Numbered from the stretch's first letter, positions 8,874 through 18,047 are shown. The stretch is DNA of 64,000 bases from Sphaerospermopsis torques-reginae ITEP-024 (GCF_019598945.1 NZ_CP080598.1:124001-188000), one strand, 5' to 3'. Numbers and translations: made by a program. The notes: generated from the letters alone by a model not told the origin.

Positions 8874-8911
8874 TAGGTGACAGGTGACAGGTGACAGGTG
8901 ACAGGTGACAG
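8874..8911. repeat. Heptamer repeat (AGGTGAC)x5
   Basis: Five consecutive AGGTGAC/ACAGGTG units just upstream of the aminotransferase gene (minus strand), so the array lies in its 5' region. An ATTACCA array follows at about 8943-8968. Confidence 0.95.
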
Positions 8912-8977
8912 TAAGAAAGTAAAAGGTAAGAGTTTATTTTTACCAATTACCAATTACCAATTACCCATTTTTAATTT

Positions 8978-10129
8978 TTAATTTTTAACTTTTAATTGAT
9001 GTGGTGCAGTGGTAGAAACCATTGCGGCCATCAATTGTTCTAAAGCTACAGGAAAAGGTAATCTGTGAATATCAGAGTTTGGTGCTAGGGAAATTTCTGC
9101 GGACGTTTGCAATTCAGTTAAAGTAATATTTCCTAATCCCAAATCTGCTAATGTTTTGGGTAATCCAATCTCTGCATAAAACTTTAATAATTGCTGTCTC
9201 GCTGCGTCTGCAAGTTGGTTACTTTGCAACATTTCTTCTAATCGCAATTGTACCAAAATTCCATAAGCTACTTTTTCGCCGTGAATGCTACCATGTCCGC
9301 AGATATGGGTTAAACCATTATGTACTGCGTGGGCGGCCACTGTGCGACATTGTGCGCCCCCTAAACCACCAATGACACCGGCTAATAATACGGTTGCATC
9401 TACAACTTCTCGCCATACTTCACTACCAGGAGATTGTAAAGCTGCGGCGGATTTTTGGAAGAGGATATCTCGTAAAACTCGCGCTTGTTGAACTGCGGCA
9501 ATAATTAAAGTGTCTTGTAAATGTCCACTACTTACTGACGCTTCGTACCATTTGGCGATCGCATCTCCAATACCTGCTACTAATGTCCTTTGAGGTGCAG
9601 TTTGAATCAAATCATAATCCAAAATCAGCAAATCAGGACAACGGGATAAACCCACATCATACAAAAACGCCCCTGATTCAGAATATACATTAGATAAAGC
9701 CGTCCACGCTGCACAGGTAGCCGCCGATGTTGGAATTGTGACAACAGGTAAATTTAATTGATGGCCGACTAACTTAGCCGTATCTAAAGCCTTACCACCA
9801 CCTACACCAATAATGATATCTGCTTTATGTTCCTTTGCAGCTTTGCGTAAAGCCTTTAAACTAGCTTCACAGCAATCTGCACCATAAGAACTAGCAACCG
9901 TATCTAAATTTTCAGCTTGGAAAATCGGCTGTAAACTTTCTTGAAAAATAGAGAGAGTGCGATCGCCAGCTATAATTAAGGGACGAGTTCCCAAACGGGC
10001 AATTTCCACCACGGCGGAAGGGAGTACACCCGCACCCCGAATGACTTTAGCCGGAGCAATAGTCAATGTCAATAATGTACTAGCGGTTTGAGTAGACAAG
10101 GCTGGAGTAAAAGATTGATTAGGTATCAT
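8978..10129 (-). CDS. Iron-containing alcohol dehydrogenase / glycerol dehydrogenase-like
   Basis: Member of the group III metal-dependent alcohol dehydrogenase superfamily (GldA branch), 383 residues. NAD-binding signature G-V-G-G-G-K-A-L-D-T-A-K is near 110-121. Metal ligands expected for the family are visible: D in G-I-G-D-A-I-A-K (about 190), H in A-V-H-N-G-L-T-H, and H in G-S-I-H-G-E-K. The substrate could be glycerol, another polyol or an aldehyde. It stands apart from its neighbours, with repeat arrays on both sides. Confidence 0.82.
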   Translation of the reverse strand: MIPNQSFTPALSTQTASTLLTLTIAPAKVIRGAGVLPSAVVEIARLGTRPLIIAGDRTLSIFQESLQPIFQAENLDTVASSYGADCCEASLKALRKAAKEHKADIIIGVGGGKALDTAKLVGHQLNLPVVTIPTSAATCAAWTALSNVYSESGAFLYDVGLSRCPDLLILDYDLIQTAPQRTLVAGIGDAIAKWYEASVSSGHLQDTLIIAAVQQARVLRDILFQKSAAALQSPGSEVWREVVDATVLLAGVIGGLGGAQCRTVAAHAVHNGLTHICGHGSIHGEKVAYGILVQLRLEEMLQSNQLADAARQQLLKFYAEIGLPKTLADLGLGNITLTELQTSAEISLAPNSDIHRLPFPVALEQLMAAMVSTTAPHQLKVKN

Positions 10130-10444
10130 AAATAATATGTCAAAACTTGATATTCTTCATACAATCAGACTAATGATTTTGGCTTCTGGTGGCGACATCC
10201 ATAGAAACCTATTGCTAATAGGGGTGGTTGAGGAGTTGTCAAATCTTTACGCATTTGTTCAGGTAATTGCTGTATAATAATGAGCCGGAGGACTTCACTA
10301 TCTTAATCTAAAATTAATCTTGATTGTATTGCAAGTCACAAAAAATTTGGGCATTGGGCATTGGGCATTGGGCATTGGGCATTGGGCATTGGGTTATTAG
10401 TCATCCAATTACCCATTACCAATTACCCATTACCAATCAGCATT
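10130..10444. other. Gene-poor spacer with a heptamer array and a short minus-strand coding scrap
   Basis: From 10347 to 10394 there is a GGGCATT array (about six copies), then ATTACCC/ATTACCA units to 10438. On the minus strand, around 10165-10300, an open stretch of about 45 codons reads Q-Q-L-P-E-Q-M-R and later A-I-G-F-Y-G-C-R before a stop. It has no clear start and I do not recognise it; it may be a gene remnant. Confidence 0.6.
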
Positions 10445-10966
10445 TTAAGCTTTAGCTTCTGGCAGTTGGGCAAATTTATCCAAGTAAACTTCTACCGCCA
10501 TTTCAGGATCTTGACGACTTGCTAGGGTTCGTTGTACCTTACCCAAGTAAACTGGTATAGATATTCCTAGTTCTGGGTGGATAATGGTACGGGCGCGAAT
10601 TGTCAGTTGGTTGTTTCCGCCAGCACCTAAGCGCCCATAGGAATAAAGGTTACTGGCAGCTTGGCGTAAAGTTGCTTCTAATTCTTCTGGGGTAATTTCT
10701 GGTGTTGTGGCAATTACCGCCTGGTTAGAACCGTTATCATAAACTAGGGTGTATTTTACAGCACCGGGAATGACTGTCCGACTCAGAGGTACTAAAGACA
10801 GAGAAAATAAACCTGCGGTTAACACGATCATAAAGCCGGTTGTACCCACCAGCCGAAAGCGTAGACCCCATTTGAGGATAAAAGCCAAAATTGTCAGGAC
10901 TGCAAATGCTATGGTAGCAATTCCTGACCATTGGGTGTATTGGAGAAAATCAGCTGTTGTAGGCAT
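10445..10966 (-). CDS. ycf51: Ycf51-family membrane protein (DUF2518)
   Basis: 173 residues with two close N-terminal membrane helices (about 15-33 and 40-60), then a soluble C-terminal domain of about 110 residues with I-P-V-Y-L-G-K-V-Q and A-V-E-V-Y-L-D. This matches the Ycf51 family conserved in cyanobacteria and some algal plastids; its function is not established. Divergently oriented from the next gene, with about 120 bases between them that should hold both promoters. Confidence 0.72.
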   Translation of the reverse strand: MPTTADFLQYTQWSGIATIAFAVLTILAFILKWGLRFRLVGTTGFMIVLTAGLFSLSLVPLSRTVIPGAVKYTLVYDNGSNQAVIATTPEITPEELEATLRQAASNLYSYGRLGAGGNNQLTIRARTIIHPELGISIPVYLGKVQRTLASRQDPEMAVEVYLDKFAQLPEAKA

Positions 10967-11086
10967 CAGTTTAGCTAAATGAGTATCTTATCAGATGTCC
11001 GTTTGCATAGTTATCATATCTATTTGGGTAGTAAACAGGAAAGAAGAAAAATTTATGATCTGTTTTGACGATGAGCAGTAGGATGA

Positions 11087-11812
11087 ATGCAAGTGTTACA
11101 ATCTAAGCAACCTAAAGTATCGGCGCTACTGTGGACTTTATCAGCCGCATACATCTATATACTTTTACTTTCACCACCAGGACAAATCTTACCCGGTGAA
11201 CCTATTTGGGCTATCCAACCACAGACTTTACAAGAATTGTGGAATGAGTCTATCAATTTCTTTTTTATTTTACCCGTCCTCAATGCTGTGGGTATTCAGT
11301 CTCTGTTAGCGCCCAGTGTACATCCTTGGATAGAAGCACAATTTAACTTTGCAGAAGCGTGGATTTTGATGTTTTTGCCTTTGTTGCTGGCTGATCAACG
11401 TTCTCAGGGATGCCCTAAAGTGTTGATTTGGGGTTTAGCCATGTTTTTAACTAATACTTTTTTATGCCCTTACATGGCTGTACGTGCTGCCAAACCCCAA
11501 GAAGTGCCACAGGAAAAACCCAGTAAAGGTTTAATAGCCCGTGTTTTTGGTGTGATAGGAATCATTATTGGTGGTATAGCTTTGATTTGGGGTACAATCG
11601 CTAGACCTGAATTTGGCGATTTAACCGCTAGATACCAATATTTTATTGATGATTTGATTCATGATAGAGTAACAATTGCTTTTTGCGTTGATTTATTGCT
11701 ATTCACTGTATTTCAAGCAGTTTTAATTGGAGAAATTGAACCTCCTGAAAGTGGTAAACGATGGTTAAGATTTATTCCCTTTTGGGGTTTAGCAGTTTGG
11801 CTGTTGATTTAA
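11087..11812 (+). CDS. Conserved cyanobacterial membrane protein of unknown function
   Basis: 241 residues with about five hydrophobic segments (near 15-32, 55-75, 88-103, 112-130 and 150-170), plus one close to the C terminus. A W-x-E-S-I-N-F-F motif and a hydrophobic helix containing N-T-F-L-C-P-Y-M are the clearest marks. It looks like a cyanobacterium-specific integral membrane protein; no enzyme motif is visible and no function is claimed. Convergent with the O-antigen-ligase-like gene, 42 bases away. Confidence 0.6.
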   Translation: MQVLQSKQPKVSALLWTLSAAYIYILLLSPPGQILPGEPIWAIQPQTLQELWNESINFFFILPVLNAVGIQSLLAPSVHPWIEAQFNFAEAWILMFLPLLLADQRSQGCPKVLIWGLAMFLTNTFLCPYMAVRAAKPQEVPQEKPSKGLIARVFGVIGIIIGGIALIWGTIARPEFGDLTARYQYFIDDLIHDRVTIAFCVDLLLFTVFQAVLIGEIEPPESGKRWLRFIPFWGLAVWLLI

Positions 11813-11854
11813 GGAAAATTTGCAATCAACATCTGGTAAAGATTTCTTTTTGGA

Positions 11855-13186
11855 TTATTCATGGCGTAATTGATATTTATAAACCACTCCACACAGGGCA
11901 GCTAAAAATACCCAAAATAATGTACTTAACCGTAAATCAAATGTTGTGACATCGACTGTATTAAATATTATCCAACCGATAAAAGCAAGTAGATAACTGA
12001 AAAAAATGATTCTGTTTTCTGGTTCTAAATATTTTGATTTCCATAGAGTTTTACCAGCAGTAATTAAAATCCAAATTAGTAACCCACAAAATAACAAAGT
12101 GGTAATTACACCGGTTTCCGCTGATAACATTAAAAATAAGTTGTGAGGATGACCTAAATCTATCTGCATTTTGGTTTTATAAAGTCCGCTAAAACTGCGT
12201 AAACCCCAACCTGTAAAGGGATGTTGTTGTGTTAAATTCCAAGCAAATTCCCATTGAGTTTTTCGCATTAATGCTACTGGACGATCAGGGTACATTTGAT
12301 CATTTAACCGCGCCCAGATAAAATAAGGAACGAAACGACGGAAAAATTGCGCGATCGCTCCTGGTGCAAAAGCAGCTAACAATATGCTAGTTATAATACT
12401 CAGAAACCCAGCGACAATCAACCGCCAACCTTGATATAAAGCATAAGCTAAACAGGTAATAATCGCTATTCCCCAAGCATTTCTAGAATTGGTTAAAATC
12501 AAAGCTAGGAAATTAGCAATTACTGTTATTGTTAAGAAAATAATAGGACGGTAATTAGTTGTGATTTTTTGTTGGAGTTTTTGTTGGAGTTTTTGTTGGA
12601 TTTTTTGATAGTTTTCTAGCCATAAACCCAAACCTAAAATAAAAATTGTCACTAAATAAGCGCCTAAAGTATTGGCGTGCATGAACACAGAAGCCATGCG
12701 TCCGGGTGGATCTCCTCCAGGGGAAATTGTCAAATCTATTAACACCCAAAGAAATTGTATTTTAAAACTCCAACCTAAAAATAATTGTCCAAAACCGATA
12801 ATTACCACAGGTAAAGAACCTATGATCATAATCCAAGCTATTCGCCGTAATTGAGTAGGTGTTTGAATTAAGGAAGTTAATCCGGCAAATACGAAAAAAT
12901 AAGGTAATAAGTTGAATAAACCCAGGAAAGCCTCTAATTTATGAGAGGCAAACCCGGTAGTTATCAACAACAATAAACTTAAAATTGCAAATCCTTTGTG
13001 CAGGGGTTTTTGGCTAATGGTGCGGTATTTTTTCGCCCAAGTTATTAATGCTGCCAAACAAATAGTTACAGCCCCCAAAAATGGATTGACAGGGAAAACA
13101 AGCAACCCAAATTGAAGACTGTTCCACGCAGGTTGCAAACTAGAATCAGGATGATAAAAAGCCTTGTTCAAGCTAACTCCCAACAT
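11855..13186 (-). CDS. O-antigen ligase / Wzy-like polymerase family membrane protein
   Basis: A polytopic membrane protein of 443 residues, about ten helices. The C-terminal half carries the family signature H-P-F-T-G-W-G-L-R-S-F followed by L-G-H-P-H-N-L-F-L-M-L-S-A-E-T-G, as in WaaL/Wzy proteins that ligate or polymerise lipid-linked glycans. The substrate in this organism (O-antigen, exopolysaccharide) is not known. It overlaps the upstream YaaW-like gene by 19 bases, so translation is probably coupled. A cytoplasmic loop holds a K-L-Q-Q repeat encoded by about three 12-base tandem units at 12567-12603, a site prone to length change. Confidence 0.82.
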   Translation of the reverse strand: MLGVSLNKAFYHPDSSLQPAWNSLQFGLLVFPVNPFLGAVTICLAALITWAKKYRTISQKPLHKGFAILSLLLLITTGFASHKLEAFLGLFNLLPYFFVFAGLTSLIQTPTQLRRIAWIMIIGSLPVVIIGFGQLFLGWSFKIQFLWVLIDLTISPGGDPPGRMASVFMHANTLGAYLVTIFILGLGLWLENYQKIQQKLQQKLQQKITTNYRPIIFLTITVIANFLALILTNSRNAWGIAIITCLAYALYQGWRLIVAGFLSIITSILLAAFAPGAIAQFFRRFVPYFIWARLNDQMYPDRPVALMRKTQWEFAWNLTQQHPFTGWGLRSFSGLYKTKMQIDLGHPHNLFLMLSAETGVITTLLFCGLLIWILITAGKTLWKSKYLEPENRIIFFSYLLAFIGWIIFNTVDVTTFDLRLSTLFWVFLAALCGVVYKYQLRHE

Positions 13187-14010
13187 TCTGCACGGGTGAG
13201 ACGAATTTGCGCGAGGGTGAAAATAGTAGGAATAATGCGACCATAGTTAGTGGCGATCGCTCTCCAACCTAAATCAGCAAAAAACCAAGCCCACATCATT
13301 GGTCCGACAACAGCAAAAACACTGCGAACTGCACTATATCGGGCTGCACTTACAGTCATTCCCCTTCGCGCCATTTGTGCTGTGACATAGCTTTGAAATT
13401 GTTTGCTGGCTACTTGTGTACCCGTAATTGCGGCTTCTTTGGCTACTTGATAGGTAGCTAAATGAATGGCAAATTGACGGGCAATGTGTTGAAGTACATA
13501 AGGCTGAATCACAGAAGTTACAGCCAAAGCACTACCACCTTTGAAAATTAATCCTAAAGGATCTTTTTGTAATGACAGAGGTAATGGTTTTTGCACATCT
13601 GATGATAATAACTGACGTTGTATTTTAGTGGCAATTTTTTGCTGTTCGTGTTTTGGCAATTTTTTCCACACCTTTCCTAAAAGATGCAAAAATACCTCTG
13701 CTTCTAAATCAACAGTTGCTAAATCCTCATAATAAGGAATTTTCAAATATTTACATACTTGAATTAATGCTTGTCGGTAAGTTACTTGATCAGTGCGCCC
13801 CCGTAATACCGTGATCCCATCAGCCGCTAAAAAGCGAAACCGGTCTTCTATTGCATTTAACCAAGCTTGACGATCTTGGCTTTGCACTTCGATGGGTTCA
13901 GGTGTGTGAACATAATCTAGGGGATTAAATTTGCGACTAAACAGAATAGCTGTTAAGTCTTGTAGTTCTTCTTCGGTGGCTAACTCTAGTACCGCCCTTA
14001 GTTCATCCAA
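13168..14010 (-). CDS. YaaW-family (DUF3944-like) protein
   Basis: 280 residues. The N-terminal segment (M-D-E-L-R-A-V-L-E-L-A-T-E-E-E-L, then F-S-R-K-F-N-P-L-D-Y) and the middle region resemble YaaW/DUF3944 proteins; the C-terminal 100 residues are mildly hydrophobic and may touch the membrane. The function of the family is not known. The start is supported by GGAGG about 13 bases upstream. Its 3' end overlaps the O-antigen-ligase-like gene, so the two form an operon. Confidence 0.62.
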   Translation of the reverse strand: MDELRAVLELATEEELQDLTAILFSRKFNPLDYVHTPEPIEVQSQDRQAWLNAIEDRFRFLAADGITVLRGRTDQVTYRQALIQVCKYLKIPYYEDLATVDLEAEVFLHLLGKVWKKLPKHEQQKIATKIQRQLLSSDVQKPLPLSLQKDPLGLIFKGGSALAVTSVIQPYVLQHIARQFAIHLATYQVAKEAAITGTQVASKQFQSYVTAQMARRGMTVSAARYSAVRSVFAVVGPMMWAWFFADLGWRAIATNYGRIIPTIFTLAQIRLTRAECWELA

Positions 14011-14097
14011 TTTCCCATCCTCCCTTCCGTGCTGCTGGTCTGTACCCTATTCTACTATTAGCTTTTAATAGTTATTGTCAAGGTTGAATTGTGAAAT

Positions 14098-15171
14098 ATG
14101 TCAAATTCTCATATTACTGATATTGCGGTTATTGGTGCGGGTATATCTGGTTTAGTTTGCGCCCAACGCTTACGTCAAGCTGGTTATGGGGTTTTAGTGG
14201 TGGAAAAATCTCGTGGTGTGGGGGGAAGAGTTGCTACTCGCCGTTTGCAGGGAACTTGGGCGGATCATGGTGCTTGTTATCTCAAACCCAAGGGTAAATT
14301 ATTGAGTAATTTTGTGGAATTGTTGCAAAAACGGCAAGTTCTGAAAGTTTGGACAGATACGGTTTATGAATTTTCAACCGCAGAGGGTATATCTCAACCA
14401 GCAAACTTTAGTCCACGTTATGTTGCACCAGAGGGAATGAGCAGTATTGCTAAATTTCTCACTCCTGGTTTAGAGATTTTATTTAATCAGCGTGTGATCA
14501 AGATTAATCTTACCAAAGAAAATGCTTGGTGTCTTACTTTAGACAATAATGAACAATTAAAAGCCAAGGGTTTAATAGTTGCTATTCCTGCACCCCAAGC
14601 TGAGGATTTATTAGCGCCTTTGGGTAAAAATTTATTGGGTGCTGAATTTTTGGATAGTTTGCATTTTGTTGAGTTTTACCCTTGTATTAGTGTCATGGCG
14701 GGATTTTCCCCCAACTCTCAACCTTTACCCCATTGGAAAGCTTTAACTTTTAATGATCATGCTGATTTAGCATGGATTGGATTCGATAGTAGCAAGCGTC
14801 CCCAGTCACAACCACCGCATTTTGTGTTACAAAGTAGCGCCAAGTTCGCTCAACAACATCTAGAAACCCAAGATTTACAACCTGTTGCTAATGATATGTT
14901 GCAAACAGCAGCAGAAAATTTAGCACTTCCCTGGTTAGAAAATCCTCAATGGATGCAAGTACATCGGTGGCGTTATGCTTTTCCTCGTACTCCTTTAGAT
15001 ATACCTTGTTTATCTGCCAATACTCCTTTACCTTTAGTTTGTTGTGGTGATTGGTGTGGCGGAAATTTGGTAGAAGGAGCAATGGTTTCGGGATTAGCTG
15101 CTGCTGCTGAAATTGATCAGCAACTGCAACATCTATTTATGGAAGATGTGGACTTTTTAAGATTTTTTTAA
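14098..15171 (+). CDS. NAD(P)/FAD-dependent oxidoreductase, renalase/amine-oxidase-like
   Basis: 357 residues. N-terminal FAD-binding fold: A-V-I-G-A-G-I-S-G-L (about 10-19), with the ribose-binding glutamate in V-V-E-K-S, then G-V-G-G-R-V-A-T-R-R. The C-terminal flavin-binding strand is C-C-G-D-W-C-G-G-N-L-V-E-G-A. This pattern fits small FAD oxidoreductases related to renalase that are common in cyanobacteria; the substrate is unknown. Monocistronic, with a hairpin 26 bases past the stop. Confidence 0.82.
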   Translation: MSNSHITDIAVIGAGISGLVCAQRLRQAGYGVLVVEKSRGVGGRVATRRLQGTWADHGACYLKPKGKLLSNFVELLQKRQVLKVWTDTVYEFSTAEGISQPANFSPRYVAPEGMSSIAKFLTPGLEILFNQRVIKINLTKENAWCLTLDNNEQLKAKGLIVAIPAPQAEDLLAPLGKNLLGAEFLDSLHFVEFYPCISVMAGFSPNSQPLPHWKALTFNDHADLAWIGFDSSKRPQSQPPHFVLQSSAKFAQQHLETQDLQPVANDMLQTAAENLALPWLENPQWMQVHRWRYAFPRTPLDIPCLSANTPLPLVCCGDWCGGNLVEGAMVSGLAAAAEIDQQLQHLFMEDVDFLRFF

Positions 15172-15699
15172 TATGTAAATTACACTTTAATTCTTCCCTC
15201 AGAATATAATTCTGGGGAAAGACAAACTAAGCCCACAGACGGGGGCATAATTAGGAGCAGCTTCATATAGAAATAATATCAGAGGTAATGTAAATCTTAT
15301 TGTGAGTTTAACTTTACTTTCAGGTTAAGCATAATTAACAAAATTTTTTGTAAATAAAGGTAAATAAAATTGATCCCTAATAGTTTATGCTGCGTTTTGT
15401 GTAGTTTTTCACCAAAATAGCGTAAATATGAAATAATTATATTTGTATAGCTCTAACATCGGTAATTAAGCAGTAGCTGGATTCCTATTTGAAAATAACA
15501 TTTTTAAATAGGTATAAATTACAACTAAATATCATGGACTTTTAATCCTCTGATATTTTGCCAAGATTAAATCTTGAATTGGGGGTGTCGGGTATGGTGT
15601 GGGAAAGGGTGATCACTGCTTATCATTACCGAATTGGTATTGAGATAAATGTTTTGTTGCACCAATCATTTATTTGCATGGAAAAGGAGATAAGAACAA
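15172..15699. other. AT-rich intergenic region with one hairpin
   Basis: About 530 bases without a convincing gene. An imperfect hairpin at 15197-15217 (CAGAAT/ATTCTG core) may end transcription of the FAD oxidoreductase gene. The rest is AT-rich upstream DNA of the ComFB-like gene, which has a strong AAGGAGAT ribosome-binding site at about 15684-15691. No clear promoter pair was picked out. Confidence 0.5.
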
Positions 15700-16077
15700 A
15701 TGAAAACCGTAGTTAAGTTAACACAGCAATCTGTTATTAGTGAAATTGAAAGTGTTTTGCATACATACCCCTACCAACCTTATCAACAGGTTTTTGCTAT
15801 TCCTGATTTACGTCAAGAGCTAATTTCTTTTGTAATTGATCGTCTTCCGGGTGTTGATAGTCGAGTTTCTGAGAGTCAAATATTATTAGCTGAAAATCCC
15901 AAAGAGAGTTTTTTCAATCACAAGTTATCCCGTAATCCTTTAGAGCAAAAATTACATCTACAAAACTTGATTCACCAAGGGATTTTTTCAATCATGCAAG
16001 CAAAAGCAGAGTTTATTAGTCAACACCTTTGTGAAACAATTCAACCAGGTTTTCAACCTTCTAACTGGTTTGGTTGA
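15700..16077 (+). CDS. Small cyanobacterial protein, possibly ComFB-like
   Basis: 125 residues, no membrane segment. The stretch around 35-55 (L-R-Q-E-L-I-S-F-V-I-D-R-L-P-G-V) is reminiscent of ComFB-domain proteins, which in cyanobacteria include c-di-GMP receptors, where a similar helix ends in N-R-L-P-P. The match is partial, so I rate it as possible only. A strong Shine-Dalgarno and a clean terminator hairpin at 16114-16146 argue for a real, monocistronic gene. Confidence 0.55.
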   Translation: MKTVVKLTQQSVISEIESVLHTYPYQPYQQVFAIPDLRQELISFVIDRLPGVDSRVSESQILLAENPKESFFNHKLSRNPLEQKLHLQNLIHQGIFSIMQAKAEFISQHLCETIQPGFQPSNWFG

Positions 16078-16113
16078 TTGCTGTTAATTCCTGGACAACT
16101 TTCGACTATCATC

Positions 16114-16146
16114 AGATCCCTGACTTTTTCAAGAAGTCTGGGATCT
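16114..16146 (+). terminator. Terminator-like hairpin after the ComFB-like gene
   Basis: 13-position stem (16114-16126 with 16134-16146, one T-T mismatch) and a 7-base loop, 37 bases past the stop. A U-tract is weak or absent. Confidence 0.6.
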
Positions 16147-16323
16147 CACTAAATAGGGTTTATTGAAAAAGTCTTTCCCTGAAGATTAAGGATTTCAAGG
16201 AGTCAGGAGTTGGGAGTCAGAGGATGTCTAACAACTTTTTCCTGTTGCATAAAACACTTGTATATCCCCCTAAATCCGCCTTAAAAAGCAGGGCGTTTTC
16301 AAAGTCGGAAGTATTTTGTCATT

Positions 16324-16473
16324 TTACCATTTCATTTTGCCAAGATAAGCTAATTCAAAGGGATTTTCTATTTCTAATTCAGTAAAAACAATTGCTTCTA
16401 TGCGAGATTGTACGTCTTGAGGTAAAGAAGCTAATTCTTTGATAAATTTTTTGGTGTATTCAACTTTCCACAT
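16324..16473 (-). pseudogene. RelE/ParE-type toxin, 3'-truncated
   Basis: Short frame of 49 codons starting M-W-K-V-E-Y-T-K-K-F-I-K-E-L and containing L-P-Q-D-V-Q-S-R-I, typical of the first half of RelE/ParE toxins (about 90 residues when complete). It ends at TAA right after L-G-K-M-K-W, before the C-terminal strands that carry the catalytic residues. Downstream is intergenic repeat-like DNA. The start overlaps the antitoxin gene by 14 bases as in intact modules. Likely inactive. Confidence 0.75.
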
Positions 16474-16672
16474 TGTTATTTTTCAGTGATTTTAAATATT
16501 TGATAGCTTCATTTTTAGATATAATTTCATCAGTTTCTACTTCTTCCATCAGTTTTGCTAATCCATAGTTTTCTAATATTTCTTCTATTTGTTCAAATTC
16601 GGTGATAGGAATTTGTACAGCGATTGGTTTTTGATTTTGATCTAAAACATAGTTTTTATTGATTTGTAGCAT
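16460..16672 (-). CDS. RelB/Phd-type antitoxin of a degraded toxin-antitoxin module
   Basis: 70 residues starting M-L-Q-I-N-K-N-Y-V-L-D, with P-I-A-V-Q-I-P-I-T-E-F-E-Q-I-E-E-I-L-E and an acidic, helical C-terminal half. This fits small antitoxins with an N-terminal DNA-binding strand and a toxin-wrapping tail. ATG 16672 is chosen because GGAG lies about 9 bases upstream; the longer open frame to 16870 reads into unrelated AT-rich DNA. It overlaps the truncated RelE-like toxin, so it may now be an orphan antitoxin. Confidence 0.72.
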   Translation of the reverse strand: MLQINKNYVLDQNQKPIAVQIPITEFEQIEEILENYGLAKLMEEVETDEIISKNEAIKYLKSLKNNNVES

Positions 16673-16712
16673 TGATTTTACTCCTAAATCATTAGGTAGA
16701 TTATAGCATATT

Positions 16713-16757
16713 ATCAGAATCAGGATGTCCAGGATTTGAAAATTTACAGGATTTAAT
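16713..16757. repeat. Copy of the AGGATGTCCAGGATT repeat
   Basis: One unit of the family clustered at 6054-6575, here between two toxin-antitoxin remnants. Confidence 0.85.
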
Positions 16758-16834
16758 TGAGAGATTTTGAAAAATATGCAAAATATGATGTATAATGTGT
16801 TGTTGTATGATATAGTTATCTTTTTGTAATCTGT

Positions 16835-17095
16835 ATGGAAACAATAACTATAAACTCTCATGTTGGACAAGATGGAATATTACATTTAGATATTCCTGTC
16901 AATATTAGTAATGCTGATTTAACAGTTACTATTATTGTTAAACCTAGTGATAATTCTCAATCGGAAAATAAACCTAAAGGAAAAGGTTGGCCTGCTAATT
17001 TTTTTGAAGAAACTTCAGGGTGTTTGAAAGATACTCCTCTAGTTATTGATTCTGAAGGTGTTTTTGATGATTTAGAGGATTTGAAATTATCATGA
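16835..17095 (+). CDS. VapB-like antitoxin of a degraded toxin-antitoxin module
   Basis: 86 residues. The N-terminal part (I-T-I-N-S-H-V-G-Q-D-G-I-L-H-L-D-I-P) resembles the swapped-hairpin start of AbrB/DUF104-like antitoxins, and the C-terminal acidic tail would bind a toxin. Its TGA overlaps an ATG (ATGA) that opens a reading frame starting M-K-Y-L-L-D, the usual start of PIN-domain VapC toxins. That frame stops after nine codons, so the partner toxin is lost here. Confidence 0.65.
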   Translation: METITINSHVGQDGILHLDIPVNISNADLTVTIIVKPSDNSQSENKPKGKGWPANFFEETSGCLKDTPLVIDSEGVFDDLEDLKLS

Positions 17096-17121
17096 AATAT
17101 TTGTTGGATCAGATTATTTAA
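17092..17121 (+). pseudogene. VapC (PIN) toxin remnant, nine codons
   Basis: Reads M-K-Y-L-L-D-Q-I-I then TAA, overlapping the antitoxin stop by four bases. Intact VapC proteins often begin M-K-Y-L-L-D-T-N. The first catalytic aspartate position is present, but everything after codon 9 has been replaced by the end of the next, opposite gene. Confidence 0.6.
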
Positions 17122-17127
17122 CAGAGA

Positions 17128-18018
17128 TTACTTGATCACATCTTCTTCTACAAGTTCTGAGTCGAAAATTAACCACTGCTGAAAAAGTTCTTTAATCCAT
17201 TTACTTACATCAGGATATTTATCATCAATCGCTTTTAATCTATTTCTCATATTTCTTTGATAATAACTTTGATATTCTAAATTTCTCACAGCGATAAAAT
17301 TTAATGTATAAGTTAACATTCTTAACCTAGCTATAGCTAATTGTAAATTACTTCGTGAATAGTTAATTTGTTTTGAATTTCCTTTATATTCATTAAAAGG
17401 AGAAGATCTATTATCTTTAATAATTTTATTAAATTCTATAGTATCTAAATCTAATTCATAAAAAGCATCTATACGAATCTCATAATTAATCCAATTCCTT
17501 ATTTCTGGTTCATTACCAAGTTCAAAAGATTTGATTCCAATATTCCAGTATCTATCAATTCCTTTACGATTTCTGAAATGACTAAAATTTTCAAAAAATC
17601 GTTTGAATTGCCTTTGATGTTCATCTGATGAGTTAGCAATACCGATGATATGAAGATTCTTTTTTTGATAATCTTTTTCTACACAATCTATAGAACGTGA
17701 TACCCAAGTGGTAAAATTTAGTTGTGTTCTATTTAAACCTTGTATTAAGAAAAAATTAGCATAGTATGAAGTTACAAAACCCCAACTAAAATAACCTTGT
17801 TTAATCAAATTATCAGCAGCACAAATATTTAAGACTGCTTTAGATAAAAGTTTTTCAATGTCTGTCAATATGTAATTATTTACATTGGAAATAATAAATC
17901 CTTTTTCATAGTCTTCTTTGGATTTATCCAAATTAATCAAATAATCTTTAAAAGACTTTTTAGCATCGCTATTACAATTGCTAAAAGCAATAGCAATTTC
18001 CTCAAATGTTAATGACAC
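17128..18018 (-). CDS. Unrecognised protein paired with a DGQHR protein; HEPN-like segment possible
   Basis: 296 residues, mostly helical, no signal or membrane segment. I do not recognise the family. The segment about 66-96 (A-A-D-N-L-I-K-Q-G-Y then S-Y-Y-A-N-F-F) has the rhythm of HEPN-domain helices (compare the A-Y-Y-A-M-F type). A later F-S-H-F-R-N-R-K could hold the basic residues, but the canonical R-x4-6-H motif is not clear. It starts 29 bases after the DGQHR gene, so the two are probably co-transcribed. The codon mix is AT-rich, like accessory genes nearby. Confidence 0.6.
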   Translation of the reverse strand: MSLTFEEIAIAFSNCNSDAKKSFKDYLINLDKSKEDYEKGFIISNVNNYILTDIEKLLSKAVLNICAADNLIKQGYFSWGFVTSYYANFFLIQGLNRTQLNFTTWVSRSIDCVEKDYQKKNLHIIGIANSSDEHQRQFKRFFENFSHFRNRKGIDRYWNIGIKSFELGNEPEIRNWINYEIRIDAFYELDLDTIEFNKIIKDNRSSPFNEYKGNSKQINYSRSNLQLAIARLRMLTYTLNFIAVRNLEYQSYYQRNMRNRLKAIDDKYPDVSKWIKELFQQWLIFDSELVEEDVIK

Positions 18019-18047
18019 CCTTTTAAATCTCCAAATTAATCTTTTAG

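Noticed and set aside
16673-16870. Extended antitoxin frame up to 16870
   Set aside because: The added part reads AT-rich DNA and a dispersed repeat; GGAG and family similarity support ATG 16672.
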